A stretch of 64,000 nt of DNA from Thermoplasmatota archaeon. GTDB taxonomy: Archaea; Thermoplasmatota; Penumbrarchaeia; Penumbrarchaeales; Penumbrarchaeaceae. Position numbers and translations under genes: made by a program. Below the pieces are notes generated by a model. That model made no database searches. It saw only the letters and a list, made by a program, of their open reading frames with translations, and was not told the origin of the DNA. The DNA is taken from assembly GCA_025457865.1 (NCBI GenBank), contig JALOTP010000003.1, positions 1 to 64,000 of the forward strand. Direction: 5' to 3'. Shown here piece by piece: positions 37,572-47,538 of this stretch (the first letter of the stretch is position 1; every line of letters starts with the position of its first letter).

Positions 37572-40500
37572 TCATTTGTCTTTTTCTACAGACACTTCGA
37601 CATTTTTCAATTCTTCAACTAACTTTCCTAGTTCATCCTTCAACTCATCTGTCGTTATCTCCTCTGTCCTGTCTGGTGCTGGTCGTCCGTAAAGGTCCTC
37701 ATAGCTCTTCGGTTTACCTCCTTTATCCTGAGCATGGGCCTCCTCGGCTGATAACGGGACCGATGCGACCGTCTGCTGCTCCGATGGTCTTATATGGGAT
37801 TCTTCCCATTCTTTCTCTTTCTTTTTCTGCTCCATCTCTTCCATCATCTTCCTAGCTTCCTCATCCACCTCATCTTTTTTCTCTTCCTCTCCCTTCCCCC
37901 TGAGAACGAGGATGTAGAACAGAAGACCGATTATCACCAGAACGAGAATACCTACAACCACTCCAATGATGAGTCCTATACCGGACCCTTCCCCCTCACT
38001 CACCTCTATCCGGAATGAGAGTACGGTTTCTTCATATCCGTCCGATACGATCACTCTTACCGTGTGGACTCCAACTTGACTCTCCTTTGGCGTCCAGACT
38101 ATCATGCCGGAATCCCTGATGGTCATACCTGACGGTCCGCTCGATATCCGGTATGTAAGCGTATCGTCCTGATCGAGGTCAGTACCAGTAACCTTCACCA
38201 TGAACTCCTTACCCGCTTGAGCGCTCTGGTCCTCAACAGATCTCACAGTAGGTTTGTTGTTCACTCTGAAACTGAACACTCCGTTCAAGCATTTACCATA
38301 AGTGCATCCGTCGTCGGGAATGACCGTCCAGTAATACGTCTTCCCCTGAACCAATCCCGTCATGTTGTAGTAATTGTCCTCGATGTCATTTGAAACGATA
38401 TCCTCGCTCCTTTTAGCGGCTACATTGACCTCAGAGTCTGCAAGATAGAGAACATAGGTAAGAGGTTCGTTCTCTGGGTCAGTTCCACTCCACTCGAGCA
38501 AGGTATATGCTGACCTGGACCTTGCTCCCTTCCCAGGGGATACCAGTTCTGAGCTGGGTGACTGGGTCGGTGTCACCTTGATGTAGAATTCATAGGTCGA
38601 GAACAGCTGACCGTCGGATGCCGTGAGCGTTACCTTCATTCCTTTGCCTGTCGAAGGCATAGAACGATAGTTGGCTTTCCATCTCAGATCTCCAGTGTTG
38701 GGGTCTATCACCATCGAACTTGCCGGCTCCGTCCTTACACTATATGTCACCCTATCGTTTAGGTCTGGGTCGGATACGTTCACGTCGAAGTAATAGTTGA
38801 TACCATGGAGAAGCTCCGTATCCGTTGGTACATCAACGAACCGGGGCTTGTCCTTCAAATCCAATACCTTCAATGTGAACTCACGGTAGTCGCTTAGACC
38901 ACCTTGGTCGGTTACGGTAATGTTCACAAGCCAATCTCCCACATCATACCCGTCAGGAGTTCCCCACAGGACGCCGGTATCGTTCTCCATCGCCAACCAT
39001 TCTGCATCCGTCCTTAACGACCAGATGTGGGTATCACCTTCATCCGGATCGAAAACGTCATAATCTCTTTTGAAAGGTGTGTCCTGCTCTATCTGTGTGA
39101 TGTCTGATGTTATTATCTGAGGTCTATCGTTCCTGCCGACCACCGTCAGGTTGAATATCAGATTGTCAGATCCTCCATTACCGTCCTGGACCTGAACATT
39201 TACAAGGTAAACACCTTCATCGCCTTCCATCGGAGTACCAGATAGATTTCCAGTTTTTCTATCAATGGTCAAGAACGATGAGCTTGTCATAAGGGACCAA
39301 CTGATATTCCCCTGTCCATCATCATCAGAATCCATGTTGAGCAAATACTCTTCCTTCTCATAACATTCTCTCTTTGGTTCGGTTATTATATGGGGCGGTG
39401 TGTTGAATACTGATAGAGTGTAATTGATGCTGTCTCGGTTACCGAAGCTGTCTTCCAACGATAAGAGGACATCCCAAAGGTCCACTCCAACATCATTGTT
39501 CCTGGGAATGCCGAATATTTCATTTTTCGTGTCGTTCCATTTCAGCCAATCAGCATTGGTGGTCAAGGTCCATCTTCCCGGATTGTATCCAATATTGGTG
39601 AAACTTACGCAGTATCCTTCGTCCTCAATTGCATCAAGATAAGGATCATCTATTCTGATCTCGACTGTGGTCTGGACCATGAATCTGGCAGTAATGCTGG
39701 GAGATTCTACAGAAGTCAATGTGATGTTCTCGAAATATTCCATATTGTCCGGTACCGTAAAAGTAATAACAAAAACACCTGTTGATTCTCCTGTCTCAGA
39801 AAGAACGATCAAAGGTCTAAAGCCCGTGTTCTTATCCGAGGAAAGGTTAACGAAAGCCTTGTCGGTCTTTGCAGGATTTGAGTCCGCTCCGGTACATCTA
39901 ATATAAGCAGTTTGGCCGATATCCAGAATGGATATTTTCAAAGTACTGGTTGGGGTATGATATATCCCCATTGAATTGACAGAGCTTGGCCTTGACAGAT
40001 AGTCCACCATTACATTGTAGTAATTGTTCAGGTCGATGTAGGCGGAGAATCTCATGATCTCGATATATTCAGCTCTCAAAGGTACTATGAAGACCCCCTT
40101 GTATATACCAGTGTTCTTACCGGTCTCAAGAAGAGAAGTAGTGATCTGGGCAGGGAAGCTTTTACTGAAGCTGATGTTGATACGAACTCTATCGATTTGT
40201 GTGACATTTCGGTCCTTTCCTATCATTTCAACATACAAAATATCGTTGATATCTGCTCTGGAGACCATATCACCTACCCCGTTCCTGACAGAAATATCGA
40301 ATACCTGAAGAGGTTCAGAATATCCTGCACCTGAAACTAGGTAAGTCTTACCTGACTCTGCTCCCCCCTCTCTACGATAAGGTGCCCCTATCAGGATATC
40401 ATCCAGCCCATCGTTATCTATGTCCCCTGCACCTGAAACTGAATAACCTGACCGATCTCCTGCAGCCTCACCTTTGAAGGAATAATCAGCATTAGATAGA

Positions 40501-41897
40501 GACATATCCTTGGTCCACCCGGAAACCTTACCTAAGATAAGGTAGGTCTTGCCCGAATTTGATACCCCTTCACTTCGCCAAGGTGCTCCTATCAGGATGT
40601 CATCGAATCCATCTTTGTTCACATCCCCGGCACCTGAGACCGAATGACCAGAGCAGTCTTCAGAAGACTCACCCAAGAACGAAGCGTCGGCTGAAGATAA
40701 AGAAGTGTCCATGGACCAGCCCGAAGCCTTGCCAAATATCAAATAAGAATGACCTGAGAAATCTTCACTTCCTAAAGGTGCCCCTATCAGGATATCATCA
40801 AATCCATCATTGTTCACGTCCCCTGCTCCGGAAACCGAATAACCGGAATCTTCTCCATATGATTTACCGATGAACGAAGCATCGGCAGAAGATAAAGATA
40901 TGTCACGGCTCCACCCATCTATCTTTCCAAAAATGAGATATGTCTGGCCATTATCCCTACTTCCATAAGCCCCTATAAGGATATCATCGTACCCGTCACC
41001 GTTGACATCGCCTGCACTTGAAATAGAGTACCCGGCATGATCATTGCGGGCTTCACCTATGAAAGATGCATCTGCCATGGTCATAGGAGTATCTTTGGAC
41101 CAACCTGAAGCTTTTCCCAAGATCAAATATATTTTACCGACATTTGATGCTCCTTGATCCCGATCAGGTGCCCCTATCAGAATGTCATCGTATCCATCTC
41201 CGTTGACGTCTCCAGCACCTGAGACTGAAGAACCGAACCAATCTTCAGCAGTTTCACCTACGAAAGAAGCGTCGGCGAAAGACAAAGAATAGTCCTTTGA
41301 CCAACCCGTTGCTTTGCCGAATACCAAGTAGGACATTTCTTTTGTTGGTGCTCCAATTAAAATGTCATCGAAACCGTCTCCGTTGACATCTCCGACACCT
41401 GATACAGACGAACCGGAATAAGAGTAATTATTACCTATGAACGAAGCATCGGCTGAGGATATGGACATGCCCAGGACCCAGCCTGAAGCTTTACCGAAGA
41501 ACAGGTATGTCTCACCGATGAACGAGCCGCCCACGTTTCGTTCAGGGGCTCCTATCAGGATGTCATCGAATCCGTCCCCGTTAACATCCCCTGCAGCTGA
41601 AACAGAATACCCCGAGCGGTCCCCGGAAGATTCACCAAGAAACATAGAGATAGAAGTTTCCGATATGTTCATATTCATATTAAGACCATTATACCAAGAA
41701 TTTGGCATGGTAATTTCAGCAGACTCAACTTTTACAATAATTAACGGCAGAATAAAAAATAAAATAAAAACTATCATTAACTTTTTTTTTATCCATTTTG
41801 ACCTGTGTTGACTCAGAATAGATGATAAGGATGTTCTATTAGCAATATCATTATATCCATCACTTATTAACCACATAATGAACCTCCAAAGAAGCAT
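37572..41897 (-). CDS. FG-GAP (integrin-alpha-like, 7 repeats) plus cadherin/dystroglycan-like repeat surface protein with C-terminal TM and tail
   Basis: Seven SGYSVSGAGDVNGDGFDDILIGAP...GKTYLIFGKASGW repeats; LTVxDxxGLSDYREF-type cadherin-like repeats; TM LIIGVVVGILVLVIIGLLFYIL; true start may be 41876 or 41777 (MIVFILFFILPLIIVKVESA). Confidence 0.85.
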   Translation of the reverse strand: MLLWRFIMWLISDGYNDIANRTSLSSILSQHRSKWIKKKLMIVFILFFILPLIIVKVESAEITMPNSWYNGLNMNMNISETSISMFLGESSGDRSGYSVSAAGDVNGDGFDDILIGAPERNVGGSFIGETYLFFGKASGWVLGMSISSADASFIGNNYSYSGSSVSGVGDVNGDGFDDILIGAPTKEMSYLVFGKATGWSKDYSLSFADASFVGETAEDWFGSSVSGAGDVNGDGYDDILIGAPDRDQGASNVGKIYLILGKASGWSKDTPMTMADASFIGEARNDHAGYSISSAGDVNGDGYDDILIGAYGSRDNGQTYLIFGKIDGWSRDISLSSADASFIGKSYGEDSGYSVSGAGDVNNDGFDDILIGAPLGSEDFSGHSYLIFGKASGWSMDTSLSSADASFLGESSEDCSGHSVSGAGDVNKDGFDDILIGAPWRSEGVSNSGKTYLILGKVSGWTKDMSLSNADYSFKGEAAGDRSGYSVSGAGDIDNDGLDDILIGAPYRREGGAESGKTYLVSGAGYSEPLQVFDISVRNGVGDMVSRADINDILYVEMIGKDRNVTQIDRVRINISFSKSFPAQITTSLLETGKNTGIYKGVFIVPLRAEYIEIMRFSAYIDLNNYYNVMVDYLSRPSSVNSMGIYHTPTSTLKISILDIGQTAYIRCTGADSNPAKTDKAFVNLSSDKNTGFRPLIVLSETGESTGVFVITFTVPDNMEYFENITLTSVESPSITARFMVQTTVEIRIDDPYLDAIEDEGYCVSFTNIGYNPGRWTLTTNADWLKWNDTKNEIFGIPRNNDVGVDLWDVLLSLEDSFGNRDSINYTLSVFNTPPHIITEPKRECYEKEEYLLNMDSDDDGQGNISWSLMTSSSFLTIDRKTGNLSGTPMEGDEGVYLVNVQVQDGNGGSDNLIFNLTVVGRNDRPQIITSDITQIEQDTPFKRDYDVFDPDEGDTHIWSLRTDAEWLAMENDTGVLWGTPDGYDVGDWLVNITVTDQGGLSDYREFTLKVLDLKDKPRFVDVPTDTELLHGINYYFDVNVSDPDLNDRVTYSVRTEPASSMVIDPNTGDLRWKANYRSMPSTGKGMKVTLTASDGQLFSTYEFYIKVTPTQSPSSELVSPGKGARSRSAYTLLEWSGTDPENEPLTYVLYLADSEVNVAAKRSEDIVSNDIEDNYYNMTGLVQGKTYYWTVIPDDGCTYGKCLNGVFSFRVNNKPTVRSVEDQSAQAGKEFMVKVTGTDLDQDDTLTYRISSGPSGMTIRDSGMIVWTPKESQVGVHTVRVIVSDGYEETVLSFRIEVSEGEGSGIGLIIGVVVGILVLVIIGLLFYILVLRGKGEEEKKDEVDEEARKMMEEMEQKKKEKEWEESHIRPSEQQTVASVPLSAEEAHAQDKGGKPKSYEDLYGRPAPDRTEEITTDELKDELGKLVEELKNVEVSVEKDK
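40315..41636 (-). repeat. Seven tandem FG-GAP coding repeats of about 180-200 bp
   Basis: DNA-level recurrence of CCTATCAGGATGTCATCGAATCCATC.. and GAAGCATCGGCTGAAGATAAAG.. across the segment. Confidence 0.85.
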
Positions 41898-41973
41898 ATC
41901 TGTAATAAAGCAACAGGGTGATGGCGAAGGCCACCGCCCCCATCAGAACGAACCTCTCCCTTGTCTTCTGCAT
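41860..41973 (-). CDS. Small single-TM protein, copy A (truncated/divergent paralog)
   Basis: MQKTRERFVLMGAVAFAITLLLYYRYASLEVHYVVNK*; N-terminus matches copy B at 42589-42738; overlaps start of FG-GAP ORF. Confidence 0.45.
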   Translation of the reverse strand: MQKTRERFVLMGAVAFAITLLLYYRYASLEVHYVVNK

Positions 41974-42019
41974 TCTCTCACCGGACCCATATGGGGGGTG
42001 GGGGGTATTTAAATATTAC
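41916..42019 (-). repeat. Small-gene 5' end plus promoter, copy A
   Basis: Matches 42681-42780, including CACCGGACCCATATGGG and GGGGGTATTTAAATATTAC. Confidence 0.85.
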
Positions 42020-42057
42020 GATATAGGGTGATTATTTTGATTTATTTCATATTAATG

Positions 42058-42237
42058 AGCGCAAAGTACATCGAGACCAAAGGTCTCTGCAACCTGGTCG
42101 TCAAGGGGCTGAGGGTCGATATAGGCTCGGTGGAGGACTGGCTGAAAGCGAACATCCAGGTCGCTCTCCTGGACCCGGAGCTGAAGAAGAAGGTCAGGGA
42201 CTACATCGATTCGCTTATGACGGAAGGGAAGTTATAA
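42058..42237 (+). pseudogene. Duplicated 3' fragment of galU
   Basis: SAKYIETKGLCNLVVKGLRVDIGSVEDWLKANIQVALLDPELKKKVRDYIDSLMTEGKL matches GalU C-terminus; no catalytic N-terminal part. Confidence 0.9.
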
Positions 42238-42255
42238 ACTTCAATGTAGATTTTT

Positions 42256-42573
42256 CTATAGTGTGGGCAATAAATTTCTACTAATTATAAAAACCATTAA
42301 TAATAATATTTTTGATAGTATAATAAAGAAACTTGGAATGGTAAAACCAATTACACTCAACATAGCGTCTTTTTTTTCATCTCGGTCTTTCATTGACAAT
42401 AACAGCTTGTATAACGAATAAATAACTATTAAAAGTAATATAACACCTAAAATATCAAAAATAATACCAATAATGAATGAGTTTTTATAAAAGTAAAAAA
42501 TCATACTTGTTGAAAATATTATTAAAGATATAAAAGAAATTTCTTGTAATTGTTTAATATTAATTAGTTTCAT
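42256..42573 (-). CDS. Hypothetical small membrane protein in AT-rich segment
   Basis: 105 aa, about 3 TM helices (ISLIIFSTSMIFYFY, IIGIIFDILGVILLLIVIYSLY, IPSFFIILSKILLLMVFII); strongly AT-rich codons unlike neighbours. Confidence 0.5.
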   Translation of the reverse strand: MKLINIKQLQEISFISLIIFSTSMIFYFYKNSFIIGIIFDILGVILLLIVIYSLYKLLLSMKDRDEKKDAMLSVIGFTIPSFFIILSKILLLMVFIISRNLLPTL

Positions 42574-42588
42574 TTTTTTTCTCCTATA

Positions 42589-42738
42589 TTATTTTACATT
42601 GTCTCTATACCATCGAATATCTTTTCCAGATTCTACTTCTCTCTCTACGGGTTCTTTGAAGGCCACAAGCAAAAGCATCAGGCTGATGGCGAAGGCAACC
42701 GCCCCTAAAAGAACGAACCTCTCCCTTGTCTTCCTCAT
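42589..42738 (-). CDS. Small single-TM protein, copy B
   Basis: Hand-translated MRKTRERFVLLGAVAFAISLMLLLVAFKEPVEREVESGKDIRWYRDNVK*, below the ORF-track length cutoff; promoter TATTTAAATATTAC upstream. Confidence 0.6.
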   Translation of the reverse strand: MRKTRERFVLLGAVAFAISLMLLLVAFKEPVEREVESGKDIRWYRDNVK

Positions 42739-42780
42739 TATCTCACCGGACCCATATGGGTGGGGGTATTTAAATATTAC
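42681..42780 (-). repeat. Small-gene 5' end plus promoter, copy B
   Basis: Matches 41916-42019 with 4-bp length difference in a G-run. Confidence 0.85.
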
Positions 42781-42798
42781 TATAATATAATAATAATA

Positions 42799-43644
42799 TC
42801 ATTTATCTGATATTTTTAAAAATTCCTCTAAGGTCTCGTTGAGGCTTCCTGTTCTGTATCCCTCAAGGTCCAGACAGATGTATGTGAATCCCAACTTCTT
42901 TAGATGCGATGAGATGTCATCTCTCAATCCTTTTTCTATGAGCTTTTCCATCATCTCCAAGGGGACCTCTATCCTGGCGATCGTACCATGATGCCTGACC
43001 CTGGCACCCCTGAACCCTCTAGATGATAAGAAGCGCTCTGCTTCCTCTATCATCCGAAGCTTCTCCTGGGTGATCTTATCTCCATAAGGTACCCTGCTCG
43101 CAAGGCAGGGGCTTGAGGGTCGGTCCCAACCTTCTATTCCCAGCTCCCTTGATATCGCCCTCACCTTTGCCTTGTCCATTCCAGCCTCAATTAAAGGGGA
43201 TCGGACCCCAGCTTCCTTTGCGGCCTTCCTTCCAGGCCGGTGGTCCGATACATCATCGATGTTGGCCCCATCGCAGATGATGGTGAAACCCTTCTCAGCT
43301 GCTTGGGGGATGAGCTTCGAGAAGAAGGCTCCCCTGCAGATGTAGCACCTGTCCGGGGGATTGGACCTGAAGTGCGGGTCATCAAGTTCATTGGTGCATA
43401 CTATCATGTGTTCTGTTCCGAGCCTCTCGGTAACATTTTTAGTATGCTCAAGCTCCGTTTTGGTATATGTTCCGGAAACAGCAGTGGCAGCAAGGACGTT
43501 CTCGGGTCCCAGCACCTTGACGGCTGCATGGAGCAGTAAGTTGGAATCCACCCCCCCGGAAAAAGCTATGCAGACCTTCCCCATCCCTTCGAGGATGGAC
43601 CCAAGCTTCCTGTAGGCTTCCATGGATGCATCATCGTCCATCAT
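42799..43644 (-). CDS. larE: ATP-dependent sacrificial sulfur transferase LarE-like
   Basis: AFSGGVDSNLLLHAA PP-loop, DRCYICRGAFFSKL, CDGANIDDVSDHRPGRKAA, SPCLASRVPYGDKIT. Confidence 0.92.
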   Translation of the reverse strand: MMDDDASMEAYRKLGSILEGMGKVCIAFSGGVDSNLLLHAAVKVLGPENVLAATAVSGTYTKTELEHTKNVTERLGTEHMIVCTNELDDPHFRSNPPDRCYICRGAFFSKLIPQAAEKGFTIICDGANIDDVSDHRPGRKAAKEAGVRSPLIEAGMDKAKVRAISRELGIEGWDRPSSPCLASRVPYGDKITQEKLRMIEEAERFLSSRGFRGARVRHHGTIARIEVPLEMMEKLIEKGLRDDISSHLKKLGFTYICLDLEGYRTGSLNETLEEFLKISDK

Positions 43645-44423
43645 GGCTTTGCACCCACCTTGAAGAGCGAGAGCATCTCCTCCTCCATGAAATGGAGCTT
43701 TCCCGGTATGATGATGCAGTGTGGGGGAGCTCCAAGGTCCATTTCCCTGAGCTGTGGGATCGTTCCATATACCACCCCCCAGTCCTGTCTTCCGGCTCTA
43801 AGAACGGCAGCGGCCATGGTCATGGGACCGATGCCGGAACTCCCAGCTTTGGCGGCCATATCCAGCAGAACGGAGCATCCTTCCGATGCGGTCATGTACC
43901 TCCCTCTATGGGCCTGGATGTCGAGCAGGACAAGTGTATGGAGCCCCCGCTCCAGGTTCTCTATGATGATATCAAGGGGCGATGTGGGAAGATAATCGCC
44001 CTCCGGGAACGGCAGGGTGGTGGTCCTCCCGAACTTGTAGTGCTGCAATCCTGCAAGGCCAGCTGCCGCCACATAGATCGAAGCGGAATTGATGATATCT
44101 ACCGTATGTCCCTCCTTCAGTGCACGGAGCCTCAGGTCCTGGTGGGTCGTGGCCGTTAGAGGGTCACCTGCGGTGAGGAAGCAGACATCCTTTCCATCTC
44201 TGAGGGATGAGTGGATGATGTCCTCCTCCTCGACCTGCTCCCTGTTGAGAACTACTATCTCCCTGCCGACAAGGCGGGACAGTCTCTGTATGGACCCCTC
44301 GGTGAGGAGAGAGGTGAACAGTTCGGCGAAGACAATTTCAGTATCCCTCATCCTATCCAGTCCAGAGAGGGAGACTCCCTTATCGTCGGAGATACCGAGC
44401 CCTATGAGGGTGAGCCGGGCCAT
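43641..44423 (-). CDS. dph5: Diphthine synthase
   Basis: MARLTLIGLGISDDKGVSLSGLDRMRDTEIVFAELFTSLL, FLTAGDPLTATTH, CIIIPGKLHFMEEEML; tracked N-terminal extension to 44795 not used. Confidence 0.93.
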   Translation of the reverse strand: MARLTLIGLGISDDKGVSLSGLDRMRDTEIVFAELFTSLLTEGSIQRLSRLVGREIVVLNREQVEEEDIIHSSLRDGKDVCFLTAGDPLTATTHQDLRLRALKEGHTVDIINSASIYVAAAGLAGLQHYKFGRTTTLPFPEGDYLPTSPLDIIIENLERGLHTLVLLDIQAHRGRYMTASEGCSVLLDMAAKAGSSGIGPMTMAAAVLRAGRQDWGVVYGTIPQLREMDLGAPPHCIIIPGKLHFMEEEMLSLFKVGAKP

Positions 44424-44455
44424 ACCGGTCCATGGAGGTCCCTGTAAAAAAAACC

Positions 44456-45559
44456 TCATATCACATTGAGCTCTGCCAATTTCTCGGGCAGATAGGTATC
44501 CGTGACATAGTCCAATCCGTATTTTGCCAGGGCTTGCTGCTCTGACTTCTTTCCCAGCTTCAACTGGAGCTTTATTTCCTCCACCCACTTCTCTGAGGTG
44601 AACCTTGGATCGGTCAATTCCGCTTTGAGGGCGGAAACATCCTGGTCCGTAAGACTGTCCGAGGGAAGCTCGTAGTTGACTATGTCTGAAGGTGTGATCC
44701 CCAGGAACTGTGCCGCAGGGGTTGCAAGGTACTCGGAAATATAGGCCGTCTTGATGGCACCGTATGCAACGGATGCGAATATCCTGAAGGACCATGGATC
44801 GCCATCCGTGAAGACGATGACGGGAAGCTTCGAATGCTGGTGCAGCCTCTTTATGAACCTTCTCGTGGACCTTGCCGGCTGACCCTTGAGATGGACAAGG
44901 ACGGCCCTGTGGCTGTCATCGAACCCGTTCTCCACAAGCCTGTCGAACATACCACCCGTCTCTATGGCCAGTATGAACTTGGCATTGACCGCCTTGAATT
45001 TCAATTTCTCCTCTTCGACATTGTAGGGTATCCCGTAACCGGAATCGCCCACATCGTCCTTGCAGTTGATCTTCTTGAGCTCCCCCTTCCTGTTGAGCTC
45101 CTCTATTGTGATATCGCCTATGACGCGGGCACCGTCCTCTTCGGGCCTGAGCTTGAAGTCCTCCCTCATGCATCTTGTGATTATCTCCAGGTCCTCCGCT
45201 AGCTTGTTCGATTCGTCCTGGGTCGGGAACTTGGCCCTCTTCCACCCCTCGGAGATGTAGTACATCTCCCTTAAGGTCGATGATTTCCCGTCCTTTATCA
45301 TGGAATCTATGAAATCCACGGTATAGAGGCTCCTCAGTATGTTCGTGGCCCCCCCTAGCTCCTTTGCGGACCTTGTAACGACATCCTCGCCGTAGGTCCA
45401 GACCTTGTGCTCGTCCGATAGGACGATATTGTTCTTGGTCCTGGACGACACCTCCAGCTCGGGGACCTGCTCCTTCTTGAGCTGGTCGTATATGACCGAT
45501 GCGATGTCCCTCAATCTCTCGCTTGCGACCTTGGACCCTTTGAAAACCTTGGCCTTCAT
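44456..45559 (-). CDS. top6A: DNA topoisomerase VI subunit A (Spo11-like)
   Basis: [31 protein letters not shown] (catalytic Tyr), [34 protein letters not shown] Toprim. Confidence 0.95.
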   Translation of the reverse strand: MKAKVFKGSKVASERLRDIASVIYDQLKKEQVPELEVSSRTKNNIVLSDEHKVWTYGEDVVTRSAKELGGATNILRSLYTVDFIDSMIKDGKSSTLREMYYISEGWKRAKFPTQDESNKLAEDLEIITRCMREDFKLRPEEDGARVIGDITIEELNRKGELKKINCKDDVGDSGYGIPYNVEEEKLKFKAVNAKFILAIETGGMFDRLVENGFDDSHRAVLVHLKGQPARSTRRFIKRLHQHSKLPVIVFTDGDPWSFRIFASVAYGAIKTAYISEYLATPAAQFLGITPSDIVNYELPSDSLTDQDVSALKAELTDPRFTSEKWVEEIKLQLKLGKKSEQQALAKYGLDYVTDTYLPEKLAELNVI

Positions 45560-45569
45560 CACACCACCT

Positions 45570-47477
45570 CTAAGCAGGGTCGGCACCTATGACCTCTCCG
45601 GGGAGCTTGGAGTAGAAGACCTCCACCTCCTCGTAGTCGTCCTTGTCCAATCCCACCAGCGTGAACCCCAGGTGCTGGGTCTTCGCCGGCAGTACCGGGC
45701 CCACATCCCATTCAATGAAACCGTTCTTCATCTTGTATGTATCTGGATAGACCCCCTGGACCAATGCCTCGGGCACCTTGACCATGAGTTTGAAGACCCT
45801 CTCCTTCTCGGTGTAGTTCTGGAACTTGATGGTCACCTCGGTCATCTTCTGCTTGGCCTCCCCCACTCCCATCTCTCTGTACAATACCCCGGTATCTATC
45901 ACATGGACGTTCATTATCTTGGTGATGACCCCATCGAGCGGCAGGACAGGCTGTTTTGTTATCTCCGCGCTTTTCTTTGCTATCTCGGGGAGGATGTCCC
46001 TTATGATCTCGTACTTCTCGGAGACCTTCTTGATCTTGGTCCTTTTGTTTATGTGGGATTTGACCTTCCTTCCGCATTCCATGAGGGCCCTGGACACTTC
46101 CTCCTCTATCTCCTCCACCTCGGCAACTGCCTCCTTGGATTCCGATGTGAAGGGGATGTGGGTCGATGCTATATGGACCAGTATCACGGCTGGACCGATG
46201 GGGATGCCCTTGCCTCCTCTCTGTTCGAGACCGTACGGTCTCCAGTTTATCTCCTCTATAGCATTCGTTATCGCACAGCCCCCCTGCTGGTAGAGAAGGG
46301 GGACCCTATTGCCGAACCTCAATATCTTCACCGGCTCCTGCGATGGGAGCTCTCCGCCGTAGACTATACCCGCTTCGACCTGGAACGGCGTCCCCCTGAA
46401 CACCCTTGGGTCCCTTGTCACGGTAAAGGCGAACTTGGAATCTATCTCCTTCCTGAGCCCCTTCCTTATGAGCGTGTCCCCGATGGGAGAGAGGCAGTCG
46501 GTGGGTGGGGCCATGAAGTTCATTCCCTGGACCGCATTGTACAGTGCGGTCAGCTGGTCAAGGTTCATCCTATGGGGGTTCATGTCCTCATTGAGACCGG
46601 CTTTGACCAATATCTCCCTTGCACCCCTTGGGGATACTCTGGAGAACTCATTGGTGAGGAACGACGAGAGCTTCCTTGCCTCGGTGTACTCCGCCATCGT
46701 CTTCAATACACCGAGTTCGATACCGTGCGGATGGGGCCTGCATTCCACCGGCTGTTTGGGCAGTGCCTCCACGGCCCTTTGGAATATGGTGACCTCGCCA
46801 TCAGGTTCCTTGAAGGTTATCTCAACGTGCGGGTTGACAATGGCGGTCGCCTTGAGATATTCCTTGACGCTCTGCTTCTTGTTCTTCTGGTATTTTGCCA
46901 GGAACTCGACCGAGACCTCGGTCCCGTGCGATTGGTCCCATAGGACGGTCTCTTCGGAAACGACCTGGGGCCTGTTGGTCTTGGTATTTATTATGACATC
47001 AAGCTTGTGGGCCGGGAACTCCTCCCCTATCCTGGATATTATGGTCGCAGGCTGGCCTGTGGTCAGCTGTCCATAGAGGACCACCGCCGAGATACCTATT
47101 CCCTGTTGTCCCCTTGCCTGTTTGATCGAATGGAACCTTGAACCGTAGAGGAGCCTTCCGAAAACGTTAGGGATCTGCTTCCGGACTATTCCAGGACCGT
47201 TGTCCCTGACCGTCATCCTGATCCTATCGTCACCGTTCGCCGACCTGAGGTCTATCGAGATGGTAGGGAGGATGCCTGCCTCCTCGCATGCATCGAGCGA
47301 ATTGTCCACCGCCTCCTTGACGGCGACTATCACTGCTTTGGATGGGTTGTCGAAACCAAGGATCTGTCTGTTCTTGGCGAAGAAGTCCGAGATGGAGATC
47401 TCCCTCTGGCTCTCCGCCATCTTTTCGGCATAGGGTACCTGCAAGGCCCCACCTCCGGTCCGGCTGGCCTTACCCAT
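45570..47477 (-). CDS. top6B: DNA topoisomerase VI subunit B
   Basis: GHKL ATPase motifs [44 protein letters not shown]; start may be 47420 ([10 protein letters not shown]). Confidence 0.95.
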   Translation of the reverse strand: MGKASRTGGGALQVPYAEKMAESQREISISDFFAKNRQILGFDNPSKAVIVAVKEAVDNSLDACEEAGILPTISIDLRSANGDDRIRMTVRDNGPGIVRKQIPNVFGRLLYGSRFHSIKQARGQQGIGISAVVLYGQLTTGQPATIISRIGEEFPAHKLDVIINTKTNRPQVVSEETVLWDQSHGTEVSVEFLAKYQKNKKQSVKEYLKATAIVNPHVEITFKEPDGEVTIFQRAVEALPKQPVECRPHPHGIELGVLKTMAEYTEARKLSSFLTNEFSRVSPRGAREILVKAGLNEDMNPHRMNLDQLTALYNAVQGMNFMAPPTDCLSPIGDTLIRKGLRKEIDSKFAFTVTRDPRVFRGTPFQVEAGIVYGGELPSQEPVKILRFGNRVPLLYQQGGCAITNAIEEINWRPYGLEQRGGKGIPIGPAVILVHIASTHIPFTSESKEAVAEVEEIEEEVSRALMECGRKVKSHINKRTKIKKVSEKYEIIRDILPEIAKKSAEITKQPVLPLDGVITKIMNVHVIDTGVLYREMGVGEAKQKMTEVTIKFQNYTEKERVFKLMVKVPEALVQGVYPDTYKMKNGFIEWDVGPVLPAKTQHLGFTLVGLDKDDYEEVEVFYSKLPGEVIGADPA

Positions 47478-47538
47478 TTGCTCATTCGATTTAAAGACGA
47501 GGGTGGGGGTAGGCGAAAGAAAGCTGGGGGGGCCTTTC

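Noticed and set aside
40315-41636. CRISPR-like or satellite tandem array
   Set aside because: Periodicity is in coding frame (FG-GAP domains), with no spacer structure
42028-42237. Independent 69-aa gene
   Set aside because: Everything after the first about 12 residues is a copy of the GalU C-terminus lacking the catalytic domain; treated as pseudogene/repeat
44424-44795. N-terminal extension of dph5 in the ORF track
   Set aside because: Overlaps top6A coding sequence out of frame; Dph5 homologs begin at MARLTLIGLG-like sequence
45405-46943. 512-aa + strand ORF opposite top6A/top6B
   Set aside because: Antisense shadow ORF of conserved topo VI genes; repetitive LLHLLLLGLP-type composition
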